A stretch of DNA of 64,000 bases from Floridanema flaviceps (GCF_041929275.1 NZ_JBHFNR010000015.1); one strand, 5' to 3'; positions 8,372 to 18,428 are shown, counted from the stretch's first letter. Numbers and translations: made by a program. Notes: generated by a model not told the origin, from the sequence alone.

Positions 8372-11300
8372 ATGATGAGTAGTCTACCAAACGAGATTGT
8401 ATGCCAATGCCGTCAAGTTCTGTTGAAATGTCAAGAATTTGATAACGATAAGTCACTTCAAGCAGTTTTTATCACTCCCGAACTTTCCCTTTTTAAATCT
8501 AGATTAAAATCAGCGGATAGTCAGGAGGAGCGAGTAACTTTCTGTCTAGAATATCTGCTTGAAAGCCGTTTGAGTGACGGGGTTTCTGTTTTACCAATTT
8601 TTTTGGCACAATTGCGCGATCGCTACGATCAAAATGATGCACTGTATAGGGAGTTGACAGAACTTTATGAAAATGTGCAGGCAGTTCTAATAAATTCAGC
8701 GAGTTTACCAGAAGAAAGCAACTTTGAGAAATTAAAGCAAGAATTGATTGCAGCATCGCAGGGATTGCTAAACTGGCCAGTCACTCTGGGAAATAATCAG
8801 CAGATTGAGCGTCCTGAGTTTCAGCAATTACTGGATCGAATACAAGAAGAAAAAAGCTCTACAACCCTAATTCTAGGAAGTCCAGGGACGGGAAAATCTG
8901 CATTACTAGCAACTCTGGGACATCACCTCGCCGATCGCCAAGTCCCTTTATGGGCAGTTAAGGCTGACCAGTTGGGACGAGGAGTGAATGCACTAGAAGA
9001 TTTGTGCAGACCTTACCTGACTATAAACCCGCATGACGGTATCAGAATCTTAGCTAAAAAGGAACCCGTTGTACTGTTAATAGACCAGCTTGATGCGGTT
9101 TCTGAGCTATTGGATCGCAAATCTGAACGATTGAATATTTTGTTAAACCTAATCCAATCTCTTTCTGGAACGTCAGGCGTGCATATTATAGCCACTTCGC
9201 GTGAATTTGAATTTCGTCATGACGTGCGGCTGTCTTGCATTAAAGCAGAAAGAATTGATTTACAACTGCCAAAGTGGGAGCAGATTGCACCTATTTTAGT
9301 TGAAGGGAAGCATAATCCTAATAGTATGGGGCAACCGTTGCGCGAATTGTTGCAAACGCCCCTTCATTTGAAGCTTTTTCTCGAAGTGGCTGCGCCAGGA
9401 GAAGAATTTAATTCGTTGCAAGCATTGCTCAATCAGTTGTGGAGTCAACGGGTTGTCGATCCAGATGGCCCATCAGACCGTCGCGAGTTGCTAGAGTTAC
9501 TTGCCGATCGCATTAGCACTCAAGAAGAGTTCTGGTTGCCAACAGCGATCGCAGAAGACACTCATTCATTAGCGTGTCGAGCTTTGGAACAAGGGGAAAT
9601 TCTAACTCGAAGTCCTGACGGTCTGACTATTGGATTTCGACATCAAACTTACTACGATTATACACAGGCTCGTGCCTTTGCTCGTGGTTCTATCCCTTTA
9701 TTAGACTACGTTCTGGAACGGCAAGATGGTCTTTTCGTGCGTCCCGTTCTTCTGAGTAGCCTAAATTACTTGAGGGAAACGGCTCGTAAAGAATATCATC
9801 AACAGTTACAAAAATTACTACAGTCAGAATTACGACTTCATATCAGTACCCTATTGCTGGAATTTGTAGGAGCCCAAAAAGATCCTGATGACACGGAAGC
9901 GCAACTTTTCTTGCCACTTTTGAATTTGGAAACTGAGGGGCAACGGCTATTAGCTACCGTTACTGGCAGTCCTGGTTGGTTTTCTCGCTTGCGCGATCGC
10001 CCAGATTTTAGGCAGTGGTTGGATAAATCCCCCGAACAAGCGGTTTATTGCTTACCCTTGCTGAGTGCAGCTATGCTATTCGCTCCTGAAGACGTTTTAG
10101 AATTTTTAGAAGATTTTTGGTTGAGCGATCGCTCCTACGATCCTCTAAGTTTTAGGGTAATGCTGAATCTTCAACAATGGACTAATTCGGAAGTAACTCT
10201 ACTGACTCAGATAGTGAGACGTTCGCAAACTTCTCAATGGGATATATCTGCACTAGCGGAGCGAATAGCAGAAAATACCCCAGAACTTGCCCCCATTGTT
10301 TGGAGGGGTTATTTAGATTGGCAGTTAGAGCAGGTTTTAGCAAAAGCGAACGAACCATTACCAGAGTTGCCATCAAATGCTACTGAAGAGCAACAAGCAA
10401 TTTATGCCTATATTCATCGTCCCTTTAAGGAAGTTGAATATCTAATAGAACGCGAAGAAGATTTTTACAAGTTAGAAAGTTTTGCTGAAGCCACGCCAAA
10501 AGCTTTTTTAGATTCTGTCTGGCCTTGGTTTCTAGAGGTTATCAATCGAATTGCATATCATTCGCTTTTTGTAGGTTATCGTGACGATAGTGCTACAAAT
10601 AATAACTTTCAAGGAGAATTTCCACCAGGGGCCGTTGTGAGATCGTTATTGATTGCTGTTTCGGAGTTAGCCAAACAAAATATTCATGCTTTTCTGAATT
10701 TCCTCAACAAAAATTCGTGTTCCGATTTGCAAATTGTTCATCGTTTGCTAGCTCGTGGATTGGAATATATAGCGAAAGAAGAACCACAGCAAGTATTAAA
10801 ATATTTGATTGGCGATCCCAGACGTTTAAGTTTAGGAGACCACGAAGACCACTACAGAGAAACAAAACGGCTAATAGCGTCAGTTTTTCCTTACCTAGAC
10901 CCATCAGATCGAACCCGCTTAGAGAAAGCAGTAATAGCTTTCAACCGCTATAAAAATCTACATTCTGAGTTATCAGCTAATGGAAAAATCCAATTTTTGA
11001 AATGGCAGCGCCAAGAGCGACTGCGCCTTTTGCGTGCCTTTCCTAACGACTGTTTGAGTTTAGAAACTAAGCGACTGAGAGATGAAGAAGAACGGGCTTT
11101 GCCTGAAACTGATGATTATGCAAGTCGTATGTACGGTGGTTTTATAGGAGCGCGTATAACTGTAGACGAAATGGCTCGCGCTTCCGATAAAGATATATTG
11201 CGACTGTTTGACTTACTGCCCGATAAAACGGGATGGGATAACCCCAGACGGCAAAGGTTTGAAGACGTTTCCCGTGCCGGAGGTGCTGTGGAATTGTCTC

Positions 11301-12637
11301 GCGAATTCGGTCAATTGGCTAAAAGAGTACCCGATCGCGTTGCTAACCTAGTTGAGTACCTGCAACCAGGCAAACATGAAACTTATGCAGGCGCAGCTAT
11401 AGTTGGGTTAGCTGAGACTGATTTCTCGACTGCTGAGTTAATTAGCATTATTGAAAACCTGGAAAGTCGAGGGTTTATATCAGGGGATTTTCGCTTCAAT
11501 GCTGCATCTGCTCTTGAAAAATGCGCTCGTCGCGATCGGGGTCTTCCGCGTGCTATCTTGTCTCGTTTGGAAAATTGGTTGTCTGAAGAACTAGAACCAA
11601 CTTTGTCAAAGGAAGAACAAGATATGAGAAACAAAACTGAACAGCAAAAAGAACCAATTTTTTTCGCCTTACATAGCCACTTTATTTTACCACAAGGGCG
11701 AGGTTCTATTTTACCTGCGATCGCTGCTGGTTATCTCCATCAGCAGCCTCCCGATCTAGATAGCTGGATACGCATTATTGAGGAACAATTGCAGCGAGAG
11801 CGGCACCCTAGTATTTGGGTTTTAATATTAAACTATATGCCCCCGTTACTTAATGGCGATCGAGAGCGAACCACACAGCTTTTTGATGCCGTTATTAAAA
11901 CTTGTCCAGAGGTATTGCATTATAAATTTGCATTGCATATTATTTATAAATTCATTGCATGGTTTGAACCAAAGGAAAAGATTCAGGGATGGATAGAGAA
12001 ACTGCTAGATGATGGTTCTAGCTTTTGTTATCAAGCTTACGGAGAATTACTCTTAATTTACTGCTGGCAATATCAAGATACCTGGTCAATGAAACAAATA
12101 GACCGCCATTTAATTGACCAAAGCAATGAAGTTATTCTTTATGGTTTAGCACAGGCTGCTAGTTACTTGTGGGAACACAAATTTTGTCGAAAAATAGCAA
12201 CAACAATCCTGTGTACTTTAGCGTCATCCCCTTCTCCTTCTATTCAAGATGCTGTAGCTAATGTTTTTCGTTGGAATCAAAAGAACTTTAGGCTCAATCC
12301 AGAAATGCGGAAAATTATCGAAGCTGCCTGTAAGAACCCACCCTTATTGCTTAAAGCTTCTCACAATCTTATTAAGTTACTAGAACCAGAGACAGGTAGA
12401 GAACCTGAGCTTGTATCGCAGGTATGCCAAGCAATACTTGATGTTAGTAGTTCAAATATCAATAATGCGAGTACTTCTCTACCTTTAGTGGCTGAAAAAT
12501 TAACAAAAATTGCTCTAACATTGCATCGTCAGTCAAGTTATCGGGAGAGGGGATTATCTATATTTGAGAAGTTACTTTCTCTAAACCTGAGAGAAACTCG
12601 CGTTGCTCTGGAAGTTCTGGATAGGAAGCCTAATTAA
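8372..12637 (+). CDS. EAD-STAND NTPase with long helical-repeat C-terminus
   Basis: A 1421-aa protein. Residues 5-105 are the shared EAD-type adaptor (LPNEIVCQCRQVLLKCQEF). The NTPase domain has Walker A GSPGTGKS at about 169-176, Walker B VVLLIDQLD at about 233-241, and a sensor-like HIIATSREF. The winged-helix region extends to about residue 440. The remaining roughly 950 residues are alpha-helical (HEAT-like in appearance) and have no enzymatic motif; they could be the ligand-sensing superstructure usual in STAND proteins. Being plus-strand and divergent from the caspase, it may act as the sensor that recruits EAD effectors. ATG at 8372 or 8375 are both possible. Confidence 0.88.
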   Translation: MMSSLPNEIVCQCRQVLLKCQEFDNDKSLQAVFITPELSLFKSRLKSADSQEERVTFCLEYLLESRLSDGVSVLPIFLAQLRDRYDQNDALYRELTELYENVQAVLINSASLPEESNFEKLKQELIAASQGLLNWPVTLGNNQQIERPEFQQLLDRIQEEKSSTTLILGSPGTGKSALLATLGHHLADRQVPLWAVKADQLGRGVNALEDLCRPYLTINPHDGIRILAKKEPVVLLIDQLDAVSELLDRKSERLNILLNLIQSLSGTSGVHIIATSREFEFRHDVRLSCIKAERIDLQLPKWEQIAPILVEGKHNPNSMGQPLRELLQTPLHLKLFLEVAAPGEEFNSLQALLNQLWSQRVVDPDGPSDRRELLELLADRISTQEEFWLPTAIAEDTHSLACRALEQGEILTRSPDGLTIGFRHQTYYDYTQARAFARGSIPLLDYVLERQDGLFVRPVLLSSLNYLRETARKEYHQQLQKLLQSELRLHISTLLLEFVGAQKDPDDTEAQLFLPLLNLETEGQRLLATVTGSPGWFSRLRDRPDFRQWLDKSPEQAVYCLPLLSAAMLFAPEDVLEFLEDFWLSDRSYDPLSFRVMLNLQQWTNSEVTLLTQIVRRSQTSQWDISALAERIAENTPELAPIVWRGYLDWQLEQVLAKANEPLPELPSNATEEQQAIYAYIHRPFKEVEYLIEREEDFYKLESFAEATPKAFLDSVWPWFLEVINRIAYHSLFVGYRDDSATNNNFQGEFPPGAVVRSLLIAVSELAKQNIHAFLNFLNKNSCSDLQIVHRLLARGLEYIAKEEPQQVLKYLIGDPRRLSLGDHEDHYRETKRLIASVFPYLDPSDRTRLEKAVIAFNRYKNLHSELSANGKIQFLKWQRQERLRLLRAFPNDCLSLETKRLRDEEERALPETDDYASRMYGGFIGARITVDEMARASDKDILRLFDLLPDKTGWDNPRRQRFEDVSRAGGAVELSREFGQLAKRVPDRVANLVEYLQPGKHETYAGAAIVGLAETDFSTAELISIIENLESRGFISGDFRFNAASALEKCARRDRGLPRAILSRLENWLSEELEPTLSKEEQDMRNKTEQQKEPIFFALHSHFILPQGRGSILPAIAAGYLHQQPPDLDSWIRIIEEQLQRERHPSIWVLILNYMPPLLNGDRERTTQLFDAVIKTCPEVLHYKFALHIIYKFIAWFEPKEKIQGWIEKLLDDGSSFCYQAYGELLLIYCWQYQDTWSMKQIDRHLIDQSNEVILYGLAQAASYLWEHKFCRKIATTILCTLASSPSPSIQDAVANVFRWNQKNFRLNPEMRKIIEAACKNPPLLLKASHNLIKLLEPETGREPELVSQVCQAILDVSSSNINNASTSLPLVAEKLTKIALTLHRQSSYRERGLSIFEKLLSLNLRETRVALEVLDRKPN

Positions 12638-12846
12638 GTAAATTTGCAACCATTAAAAAAATAGCGAATGGGAAAAAAAACATAGTAGCTTTTGGGGAAT
12701 GAAAAAGGCGCTCGATCCTCTTTTTGACTTGAGCGATCGCTTTTTGATAAAACTAGCTGAAATGATACACTTACATTCAGAAACTAGACAAATAGAATCT
12801 GTGCTTAGGCAGCCTCTCTACAGGCTTTATGTCATTCATTTTTTGA
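12638..12846. other. convergent intergenic region
   Basis: Lies between the stops of the plus-strand STAND gene and the minus-strand operon. It contains a GCGATCGC octamer and an imperfect inverted repeat AAAAAGGCGCTC / GAGCGATCGCTTTTT (about 12703-12747) that could act as a weak bidirectional terminator. Nothing else is seen. Confidence 0.35.
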
Positions 12847-13032
12847 TTAGGACGAAGAAGACTGCGATCGCTTTGATTGACTGCTTTGAGTAATTGTATT
12901 TTCGATTATCTGCTTAGTTTCTTGCCTTGTGACTGGAGTAATACGACCTCCAGCGCCATCTTGTCGGGTGACATTTGTTATTTGTCTAGAGTGCATGGAA
13001 CGCTTATCTCCGTTTAAAAGTTTGTCATTCAT
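12847..13032 (-). CDS. 61-aa protein with Ser/Gln-rich tail, last gene of the CHAT operon
   Basis: Start ATG 13032 overlaps the previous stop as ATGAATGA, an 8-nt overlap pointing to translational coupling. The last 32 residues (GRITPVTRQETKQIIENTITQSSQSKRSQSSSS, shown here only as landmarks) match the tail of the upstream 117-aa protein nearly position by position: GR-x-T, ENTITQSSQSK, SQSSSS. The N-terminal half is basic and unrelated. It looks like a partial tandem duplicate. The function is unknown; a protease substrate or adaptor tail is one speculative option. Confidence 0.6.
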   Translation of the reverse strand: MNDKLLNGDKRSMHSRQITNVTRQDGAGGRITPVTRQETKQIIENTITQSSQSKRSQSSSS

Positions 13033-13378
13033 TTTTCGTTTTGGATGAAGAAGACTGTGATTGCTTGGATTGACTACTCTGAGTAACCGAGTTTTCGAGC
13101 ATCTCTTTGCTTTCTTTTCCTGTGAGGGAGGTAGCACGACCATCGGCGGCTCGAAGGCTATCTAAATCATCAATCGGTATATTAAGGATAGCATCTAGAA
13201 TTAGCGGACGTTCTTCACACCAGAGAGCTATGACATTGGAGATTTCTTCAACATCATCTGAGAGCGTTGAAAGTAGCTCTTTTAAATCTGCACGATCTTC
13301 TGCTGTGAATAGCTCAGGTTTGGTTTGTACTAAATAGACAAAAGTTATGATGTTTTCTTCGTAATCAGATAATGACAT
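13025..13378 (-). CDS. 117-aa acidic helical protein with Ser/Gln-rich tail
   Basis: Start ATG 13378 is supported by AGGAGG four bases upstream (AGGAGGAAAAATG), the strongest ribosome binding site in the operon. Residues 1-85 are acidic and helical (SDYEENIITFVYLVQTKPE, then WCEERPLILDAIL). The tail contains LENSVTQSSQSKQSQSSSS. It lies 8 nt after the inactive-looking CHAT gene and overlaps the next gene by 8 nt. Small acidic genes like this sit beside CHAT-TPR genes in cyanobacteria, but I know of no function. The strong RBS suggests it is made in excess over the large proteins. Confidence 0.75.
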   Translation of the reverse strand: MSLSDYEENIITFVYLVQTKPELFTAEDRADLKELLSTLSDDVEEISNVIALWCEERPLILDAILNIPIDDLDSLRAADGRATSLTGKESKEMLENSVTQSSQSKQSQSSSSKTKNE

Positions 13379-13386
13379 TTTTCCTC

Positions 13387-16300
13387 CTAAACACCAATAG
13401 CACAAAATGCAGCCCAGTGAAAAGGCTCGCTAAAAGGCTGTTCATTGTCTGCCATTTTATAAAGACGACGACGCAGACCCATCTTAATCGTTGGTTCTAA
13501 TAGTAACTGGTTCTCTTCAATCCATCTTTCTAATTTCCTCTTAGTCAAATTCTTTAACCAAAGTTGAGCTTGATTGAGCGCCAAAGCTACAGCCAAATCC
13601 TGTTGAAGATTTTTATAGAACTGAATCATTAAAAAAGCTGTAGATAAATCATCAGGAGCCCAAAGGCTACCAACTACATTTTTACTGCCTGTAAGTAAAA
13701 AAGCACTAGGAAAGCCAATAAACTCATTTTTCCAGTCTGTTAAGCCTGTCTCACAGGCAGAAAGTGTGACTAAGCGACATTGGCTTAAGTCAAGATTAAA
13801 AATTTCTTGTAAGGTCAGAACTTCACCAGATAACATTAACTCAGACTCTAACGGGGAATCAATATTAAAATTGCTTGAACCAGCAAAATGCAAGCCATGA
13901 ACCGATAAATAATTTATCTCTTCGTTAATTGAAGATTTTTTAACCTCTTCTTTAGCAAGTATGTTACTTGTTAAAAAATATTTCTCTATAGTTTTTACTT
14001 CCATATCAGTATATGCTAGATTGCTGTTAGGATTTTGAATTGCTAATAAATTACTAAAGCTAGGGCGATGCCTATTTTGAAGTATTTGTAAGAACTGGCA
14101 ACTGAGTGTATAACTTACTCCTCCCGAAAAACGATCAAGAAGATATAAACCTCTGCTCAATGGAACGGCATGAAGCGGTATCCAATGAAGAAAGCTATGG
14201 GGTATCAAGATTAAGCTTTCGCAGGTTTGAGGCAGATGGTGCAAAATTTGGTCTATATGCAGCTTTTGGCTAATATTGTGGAGTTGTTGCGACAGTTGTT
14301 CGCGCCATAATTTTGGAGCTTCTTGGTAATTTTGCAAATATTGATTAGCCCAGTTGCTTAACTCCAAGCGATCTGAAAATTGCAGAACTGACGGATGATT
14401 AGACTGTTTAGTTATAATAAATGTATAGAATTTTTTATCGGTAATATACCATTCTATTATGGCAGTGCGCTCATCTATGAGAGATTGGATTTCGCTAAAA
14501 GAAATAGTTTTAACACGTTGAGTGAGTTCAAAATCTGGATCGAGGGGCAAAATATCACGCTTAATTAAATTATCTAGCTGTTGTCGCAATTGGTTTAGCC
14601 GATTCTGATTAGGCTGAATTGGCTGAAAATCCGACACTAAATTGTCATTATTAAAAATAAAATAGTCATCAATAAAATAATTTTCTACTTGACTATTAAA
14701 TCTTTTCTGCTCAAGTGCTATTTGCTGTCGTAAACGTTTTAATTCGTTAATGATAGAGTCTGGAATATTGCTTTTTGGGTAGATGTCAATATTTACAAAT
14801 AGTTCCACCAAGCTACGTGCTTTACTACGCTCAACGTACTCAAGCGCTCGGTCAGAATAACCCAAGGCTAGACATACTTCAATAATATTTTGGTAGAGAT
14901 CAGTCCATTGTTTCGCCAAGTGTTCTTTGCCTTTTTCCATTTCTAAGTTAAACAATATGTCTCCTCTGTGAAAAGATTCTACTGTATCAATACTGTCAAC
15001 AAAAGCATTGTAAGCATTCGGAAAATCTTGTGCTTCTTGGTATGCAGAACCCAGATTAAATAGAAATTCTAAGTAATTATGAGGAAAAGATTCGCGAGTG
15101 TAAACTTGTAAAGCCGCCTGAAAGCAACTGATAGCTTGTCCTAGATTTTCTGATTTTTCTCCTCGAATGCGATCGCGGTAAACAATACCCATATCTTTCT
15201 GAGTTTCTGCCCACTGCTGAGGAAAATATTCGCGAGTGTAAATTGTTAAAGCCGCCTGAAAACAGCTAATAGCCTGTTCTAGATTTTCTGATTTTTCTCC
15301 TCGAATGCGATCGCGGTAAACAATACCCATATCTTTTTGAGTTTCTGCCCACTGTTGAGGAAAAGCTTCGCGAGTGTAAACTATTAAGGCCGCCTGAAAA
15401 CAACTAATAGCTTTTTCCAGGTTTTCTGACCTATTCCCTCGAATGCGATCGCGGTAGGCATTCCCCAAATTGAGTTGGGTATTCGCCCAATCCATTGGAA
15501 AAGCTTCGCGACTACATACTAATAAAGCATTCTGGCAGCAATTAATTGCGCGTTCTAAATTTTCTGTTTCTTCACCTCTAATGCGTTTCCTGTAAGCTAA
15601 TGCTAAATTGTTTTGGGTCATAGCCCAATTGTAGGGGAAGGTTTCGCGAGTATAAATCTGCAAAGCATTTTGGAAACAACTAATAGCTAGCTCTAAATTT
15701 TCTGCTACATCGCCTCTAAGTCTTTCAGCATAAGCTACTGCAAGATTATTTTGAATGTCTGCCCACTCTTGAGGATAATTTTGTAAAGTATTTACTTCCA
15801 AAGCGGCTTGGAAGCAGTCTATAGCCATTTCTACATTTTGAGCTTTTTCTCCTCGAATGCGATCGCTATAACCCATTCCCAAATTTTTCTGCGTCATAGC
15901 CCATTGTTTTGGAAAAGCTTCGCGAGTGCGTACTTGCAAAGCATCGTTAAAACAGCGAATAGCAAATTCTAAGTTTTCTGCCTTTTCGCCTCGAATACGT
16001 TGAGTGTAAGCAACACCAAGATTATTTTGAGTGAGTGCCAATTGTTCTGGGAAGGCAAAGATGGAGTGAGAGTAGAATTCCAACGCCGCCTGCAAATAAT
16101 GTATGGCAGATTCTAAATTTTCTGCTCTGTCTCCCTGAATTCGGTGAATATAAGCAACACCTAGATAGTTTTGGATAATTCCCCATTGTTCGGGAAACTG
16201 TTCTTGCCTAAAAACTTCGCAAGCAATTTGATATCCAGTAATCGCAATTTCTAAGTTACTTGCTCTATTACCTAAAGAAAATTCTTCTAATAAACTACTA

Positions 16301-17208
16301 AACTTAATTACGTCTGTTGCGATTTCATATAATCTTTCTGGTTCTATCTTTAATAGTAGATCACTTGACCATCGTTTGAGTAACCAAATTAAATCTTTAT
16401 TTAATTTTCCTAAATTCTGGCTTAAGAATGAATAAATTGATTGAGGATTATCATAATTGTCAGAAACGAACTGTAGCAATTCTTCTATAAAAGATAAATC
16501 AACTGAAATTAGATTAACTTCATCAGGGATTGACAAAGTTACTCCAGCAATTTCAACCTGACGTTCCTGCCTGGGTAGCTTACTGAATTGTTCTGTTGCG
16601 CCTTCTAAATCGCCTATTGTAAAAGATACCATCCCACGCGCATAGGTAATAAGTGGTGGTTCAAATTCTGCCAAAGCGTTTGGAAAACTTTCTATCAATA
16701 GCCCTAACCGAAACAATTCTTTCCAGTTTTTCTGCTTTAATCTTTCTTCAATAGCCTGTGCTAATTTGCGATTAAGCTGATAGGGCTGAGTACAAGCAAG
16801 GGATATCCAATACTCAGCTTGGGCTAATTCTCCTACTTTGGAATCATTACTATCAAGCTGCTGTTTTACATACTTGGTGTAGAAAGCAGCTAGTTCCTTT
16901 AAGCGTGGTTTCCCAAAGCGCCTATCTTCCTTTAGTTCTTCCAACAATAGATTTCGGACAGCCATATCCATCTCGTAAAGCTCATAGCCTACCTCGCGGC
17001 ACAAGCGAGACAAAAGTATGCGAGCAACTGCTGTCCAAGGTGCTTGGGGTATAAAGCGAAGCCAAATTTGGTAAAGCAAGTCTGGAGTAAGTGTCTGTGG
17101 AAATGCTGCATGACAAGCTAAGTCGAGGTGTGCGCGATCGAATTGTTGGGCAAATCCTACGACTCGCTCAATAGCTATTTCCGAATGTGTTGCTTTACTT
17201 CCATTCAT
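13387..17208 (-). CDS. CHAT-TPR protein with the catalytic His replaced (pseudoprotease)
   Basis: 1273 aa from ATG 17208, or 1280 aa from ATG 17229 (which would overlap the vWA gene by 13 nt). Residues about 330-760 contain at least nine TPR-like units of 46 residues each (pattern FPQQWAxTQxNLGxAY...RIRGExxENLExAI). The C-terminal third is a CHAT domain ending in FHWAAFCAIGV. The Cys motif LSACETGL is intact. However, the position that reads HFSCHG in the sister proteins is HFAGSS here (codons at 13873-13890), so the catalytic His is missing. A scaffold, decoy or regulatory role is therefore likely. Two adjacent units around 15141-15400 are nearly identical at DNA level, indicating recent duplication. 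Confidence 0.9.
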   Translation of the reverse strand: MNGSKATHSEIAIERVVGFAQQFDRAHLDLACHAAFPQTLTPDLLYQIWLRFIPQAPWTAVARILLSRLCREVGYELYEMDMAVRNLLLEELKEDRRFGKPRLKELAAFYTKYVKQQLDSNDSKVGELAQAEYWISLACTQPYQLNRKLAQAIEERLKQKNWKELFRLGLLIESFPNALAEFEPPLITYARGMVSFTIGDLEGATEQFSKLPRQERQVEIAGVTLSIPDEVNLISVDLSFIEELLQFVSDNYDNPQSIYSFLSQNLGKLNKDLIWLLKRWSSDLLLKIEPERLYEIATDVIKFSSLLEEFSLGNRASNLEIAITGYQIACEVFRQEQFPEQWGIIQNYLGVAYIHRIQGDRAENLESAIHYLQAALEFYSHSIFAFPEQLALTQNNLGVAYTQRIRGEKAENLEFAIRCFNDALQVRTREAFPKQWAMTQKNLGMGYSDRIRGEKAQNVEMAIDCFQAALEVNTLQNYPQEWADIQNNLAVAYAERLRGDVAENLELAISCFQNALQIYTRETFPYNWAMTQNNLALAYRKRIRGEETENLERAINCCQNALLVCSREAFPMDWANTQLNLGNAYRDRIRGNRSENLEKAISCFQAALIVYTREAFPQQWAETQKDMGIVYRDRIRGEKSENLEQAISCFQAALTIYTREYFPQQWAETQKDMGIVYRDRIRGEKSENLGQAISCFQAALQVYTRESFPHNYLEFLFNLGSAYQEAQDFPNAYNAFVDSIDTVESFHRGDILFNLEMEKGKEHLAKQWTDLYQNIIEVCLALGYSDRALEYVERSKARSLVELFVNIDIYPKSNIPDSIINELKRLRQQIALEQKRFNSQVENYFIDDYFIFNNDNLVSDFQPIQPNQNRLNQLRQQLDNLIKRDILPLDPDFELTQRVKTISFSEIQSLIDERTAIIEWYITDKKFYTFIITKQSNHPSVLQFSDRLELSNWANQYLQNYQEAPKLWREQLSQQLHNISQKLHIDQILHHLPQTCESLILIPHSFLHWIPLHAVPLSRGLYLLDRFSGGVSYTLSCQFLQILQNRHRPSFSNLLAIQNPNSNLAYTDMEVKTIEKYFLTSNILAKEEVKKSSINEEINYLSVHGLHFAGSSNFNIDSPLESELMLSGEVLTLQEIFNLDLSQCRLVTLSACETGLTDWKNEFIGFPSAFLLTGSKNVVGSLWAPDDLSTAFLMIQFYKNLQQDLAVALALNQAQLWLKNLTKRKLERWIEENQLLLEPTIKMGLRRRLYKMADNEQPFSEPFHWAAFCAIGV

Positions 17209-17216
17209 AATGATTG

Positions 17217-18428
17217 TTACAACATCCACTGATAGGGACGCTCCCAGTAAACATAGCGACCGCGCAGAGTATTAATAGCTGCATTGAGTCCCTGACGACT
17301 CATCTCAAACATTGGCACAAAACGAGCAATTTCGCCAGCAGTAGTGTACTGCCAGCTATCATTTGGCATTGGATTGAGCCAAGCATAATAACGCACTGAC
17401 TGCTGAAGTTGTTCAATAAACTTCTGCGTGTACTCAACTCGCACTGGGTTATAGTTACCCCTAGCTGCTCCCGCATCGCTGACAATCAGTACCCCTGTGC
17501 TTTCATTAAAGGATTTCAAAATATCTGTAGTCAGTTGGGCTTTGATGCGAGTTGGATCGGTATAAAAATATTTTTCAGGATAGTTATAAAAATAGTAAAC
17601 TTTTGTTTGGGTAAGATTTCCGCCGCATTGAGCTTTATCTATTAATTGGCGGTATAAATGATGGAAAGGCACCATTGAGCCACCTTGGTCAACCAGTAGC
17701 ACAAGTTTTACTCGGTTTACATAGCGTGGCATCAGGACTGGTTCAATTAAGATCCCTTGCTGACAAATTTTTGCTACGGTAGCCTCTACGTCCAATTTCT
17801 CTAATGTACCTTGGCGGACTGGACGACGGAAAAAACGCCAACTTTGCTTAATCTGCCGAGGGTTTACTGGCAGATATTGAGCAGTTGAATCAAAGCCGTA
17901 AAAAATCATATCTAAACTATTGGGCTTATGATACCTGATAGCTTGAATAACCTGCTCCGGTTCATCTATTTCTATGGGGAGATCAGCCGTTGGAGTTGGT
18001 TCAGATATAGGGTTTTCCGACCCTTTTAATGAAGTTTGCTCTTTAAGTTGCTCCGATGTTTTAACAATAGGTGGTGATGAAGAAGATTGGATAGGTTTGT
18101 CAGATTCCTTTGCTGAAGTTCCAGTTGGAGGTGGAGGAGATGTATCTTGGATAGGTTGGGGTAATTTAGTAGAGAGAGATTCATTGGTTATTATTTGATC
18201 TAGAAGTCGATGTAGCTGGCGAGCTTCTTCTTTAGATTTTGTCCACAGAGTACAACATAGTCTTTCTAAAGAGGCGCGATCGCCTATGCCAAATCCACCT
18301 TGCAATGCCTCCAACGCCAACATATAGTCTGCAAGTCCCAATGGAAAACCATACTGGCGCAAAGTGTAAAAAAGACGCAGTAAAACTCTCAGCAAAGGTA
18401 TTTCTTCGATGGGATTGATGGGATTCAT
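17217..18428 (-). CDS. vWA domain protein, partner of MoxR ATPase
   Basis: A 403-aa protein. The N-terminal helical domain (residues 1-75, PLGLADYMLALEALQGGF) is typical of MoxR-linked vWA proteins. A low-complexity Ser/Thr/Pro linker spans about 80-150. The vWA fold follows about residue 225. Its metal site reads LLVDQGGSM, i.e. D-x-G-x-S rather than the classical D-x-S-x-S. Then come LIVSDAGAARG and a C-terminal RYVYWERPYQWML. The start overlaps the MoxR stop by 4 nt (ATGA). In vWA-MoxR ternary conflict systems the pair is proposed to work as a chaperone-like switch for effectors; here the effectors would be the EAD and CHAT proteins of the operon. Confidence 0.9.
   Translation of the reverse strand: MNPINPIEEIPLLRVLLRLFYTLRQYGFPLGLADYMLALEALQGGFGIGDRASLERLCCTLWTKSKEEARQLHRLLDQIITNESLSTKLPQPIQDTSPPPPTGTSAKESDKPIQSSSSPPIVKTSEQLKEQTSLKGSENPISEPTPTADLPIEIDEPEQVIQAIRYHKPNSLDMIFYGFDSTAQYLPVNPRQIKQSWRFFRRPVRQGTLEKLDVEATVAKICQQGILIEPVLMPRYVNRVKLVLLVDQGGSMVPFHHLYRQLIDKAQCGGNLTQTKVYYFYNYPEKYFYTDPTRIKAQLTTDILKSFNESTGVLIVSDAGAARGNYNPVRVEYTQKFIEQLQQSVRYYAWLNPMPNDSWQYTTAGEIARFVPMFEMSRQGLNAAINTLRGRYVYWERPYQWML

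Noticed and set aside
12699..12893. 64-codon plus-strand frame downstream of the STAND gene
   Set aside because: It overlaps the end of the minus-strand operon and has no convincing ribosome site or protein-like composition.
17974..18198. Plus-strand 74-codon frame inside the vWA gene
   Set aside because: Antisense of the low-complexity linker; Gly/Asp/Val-rich composition is a by-product.
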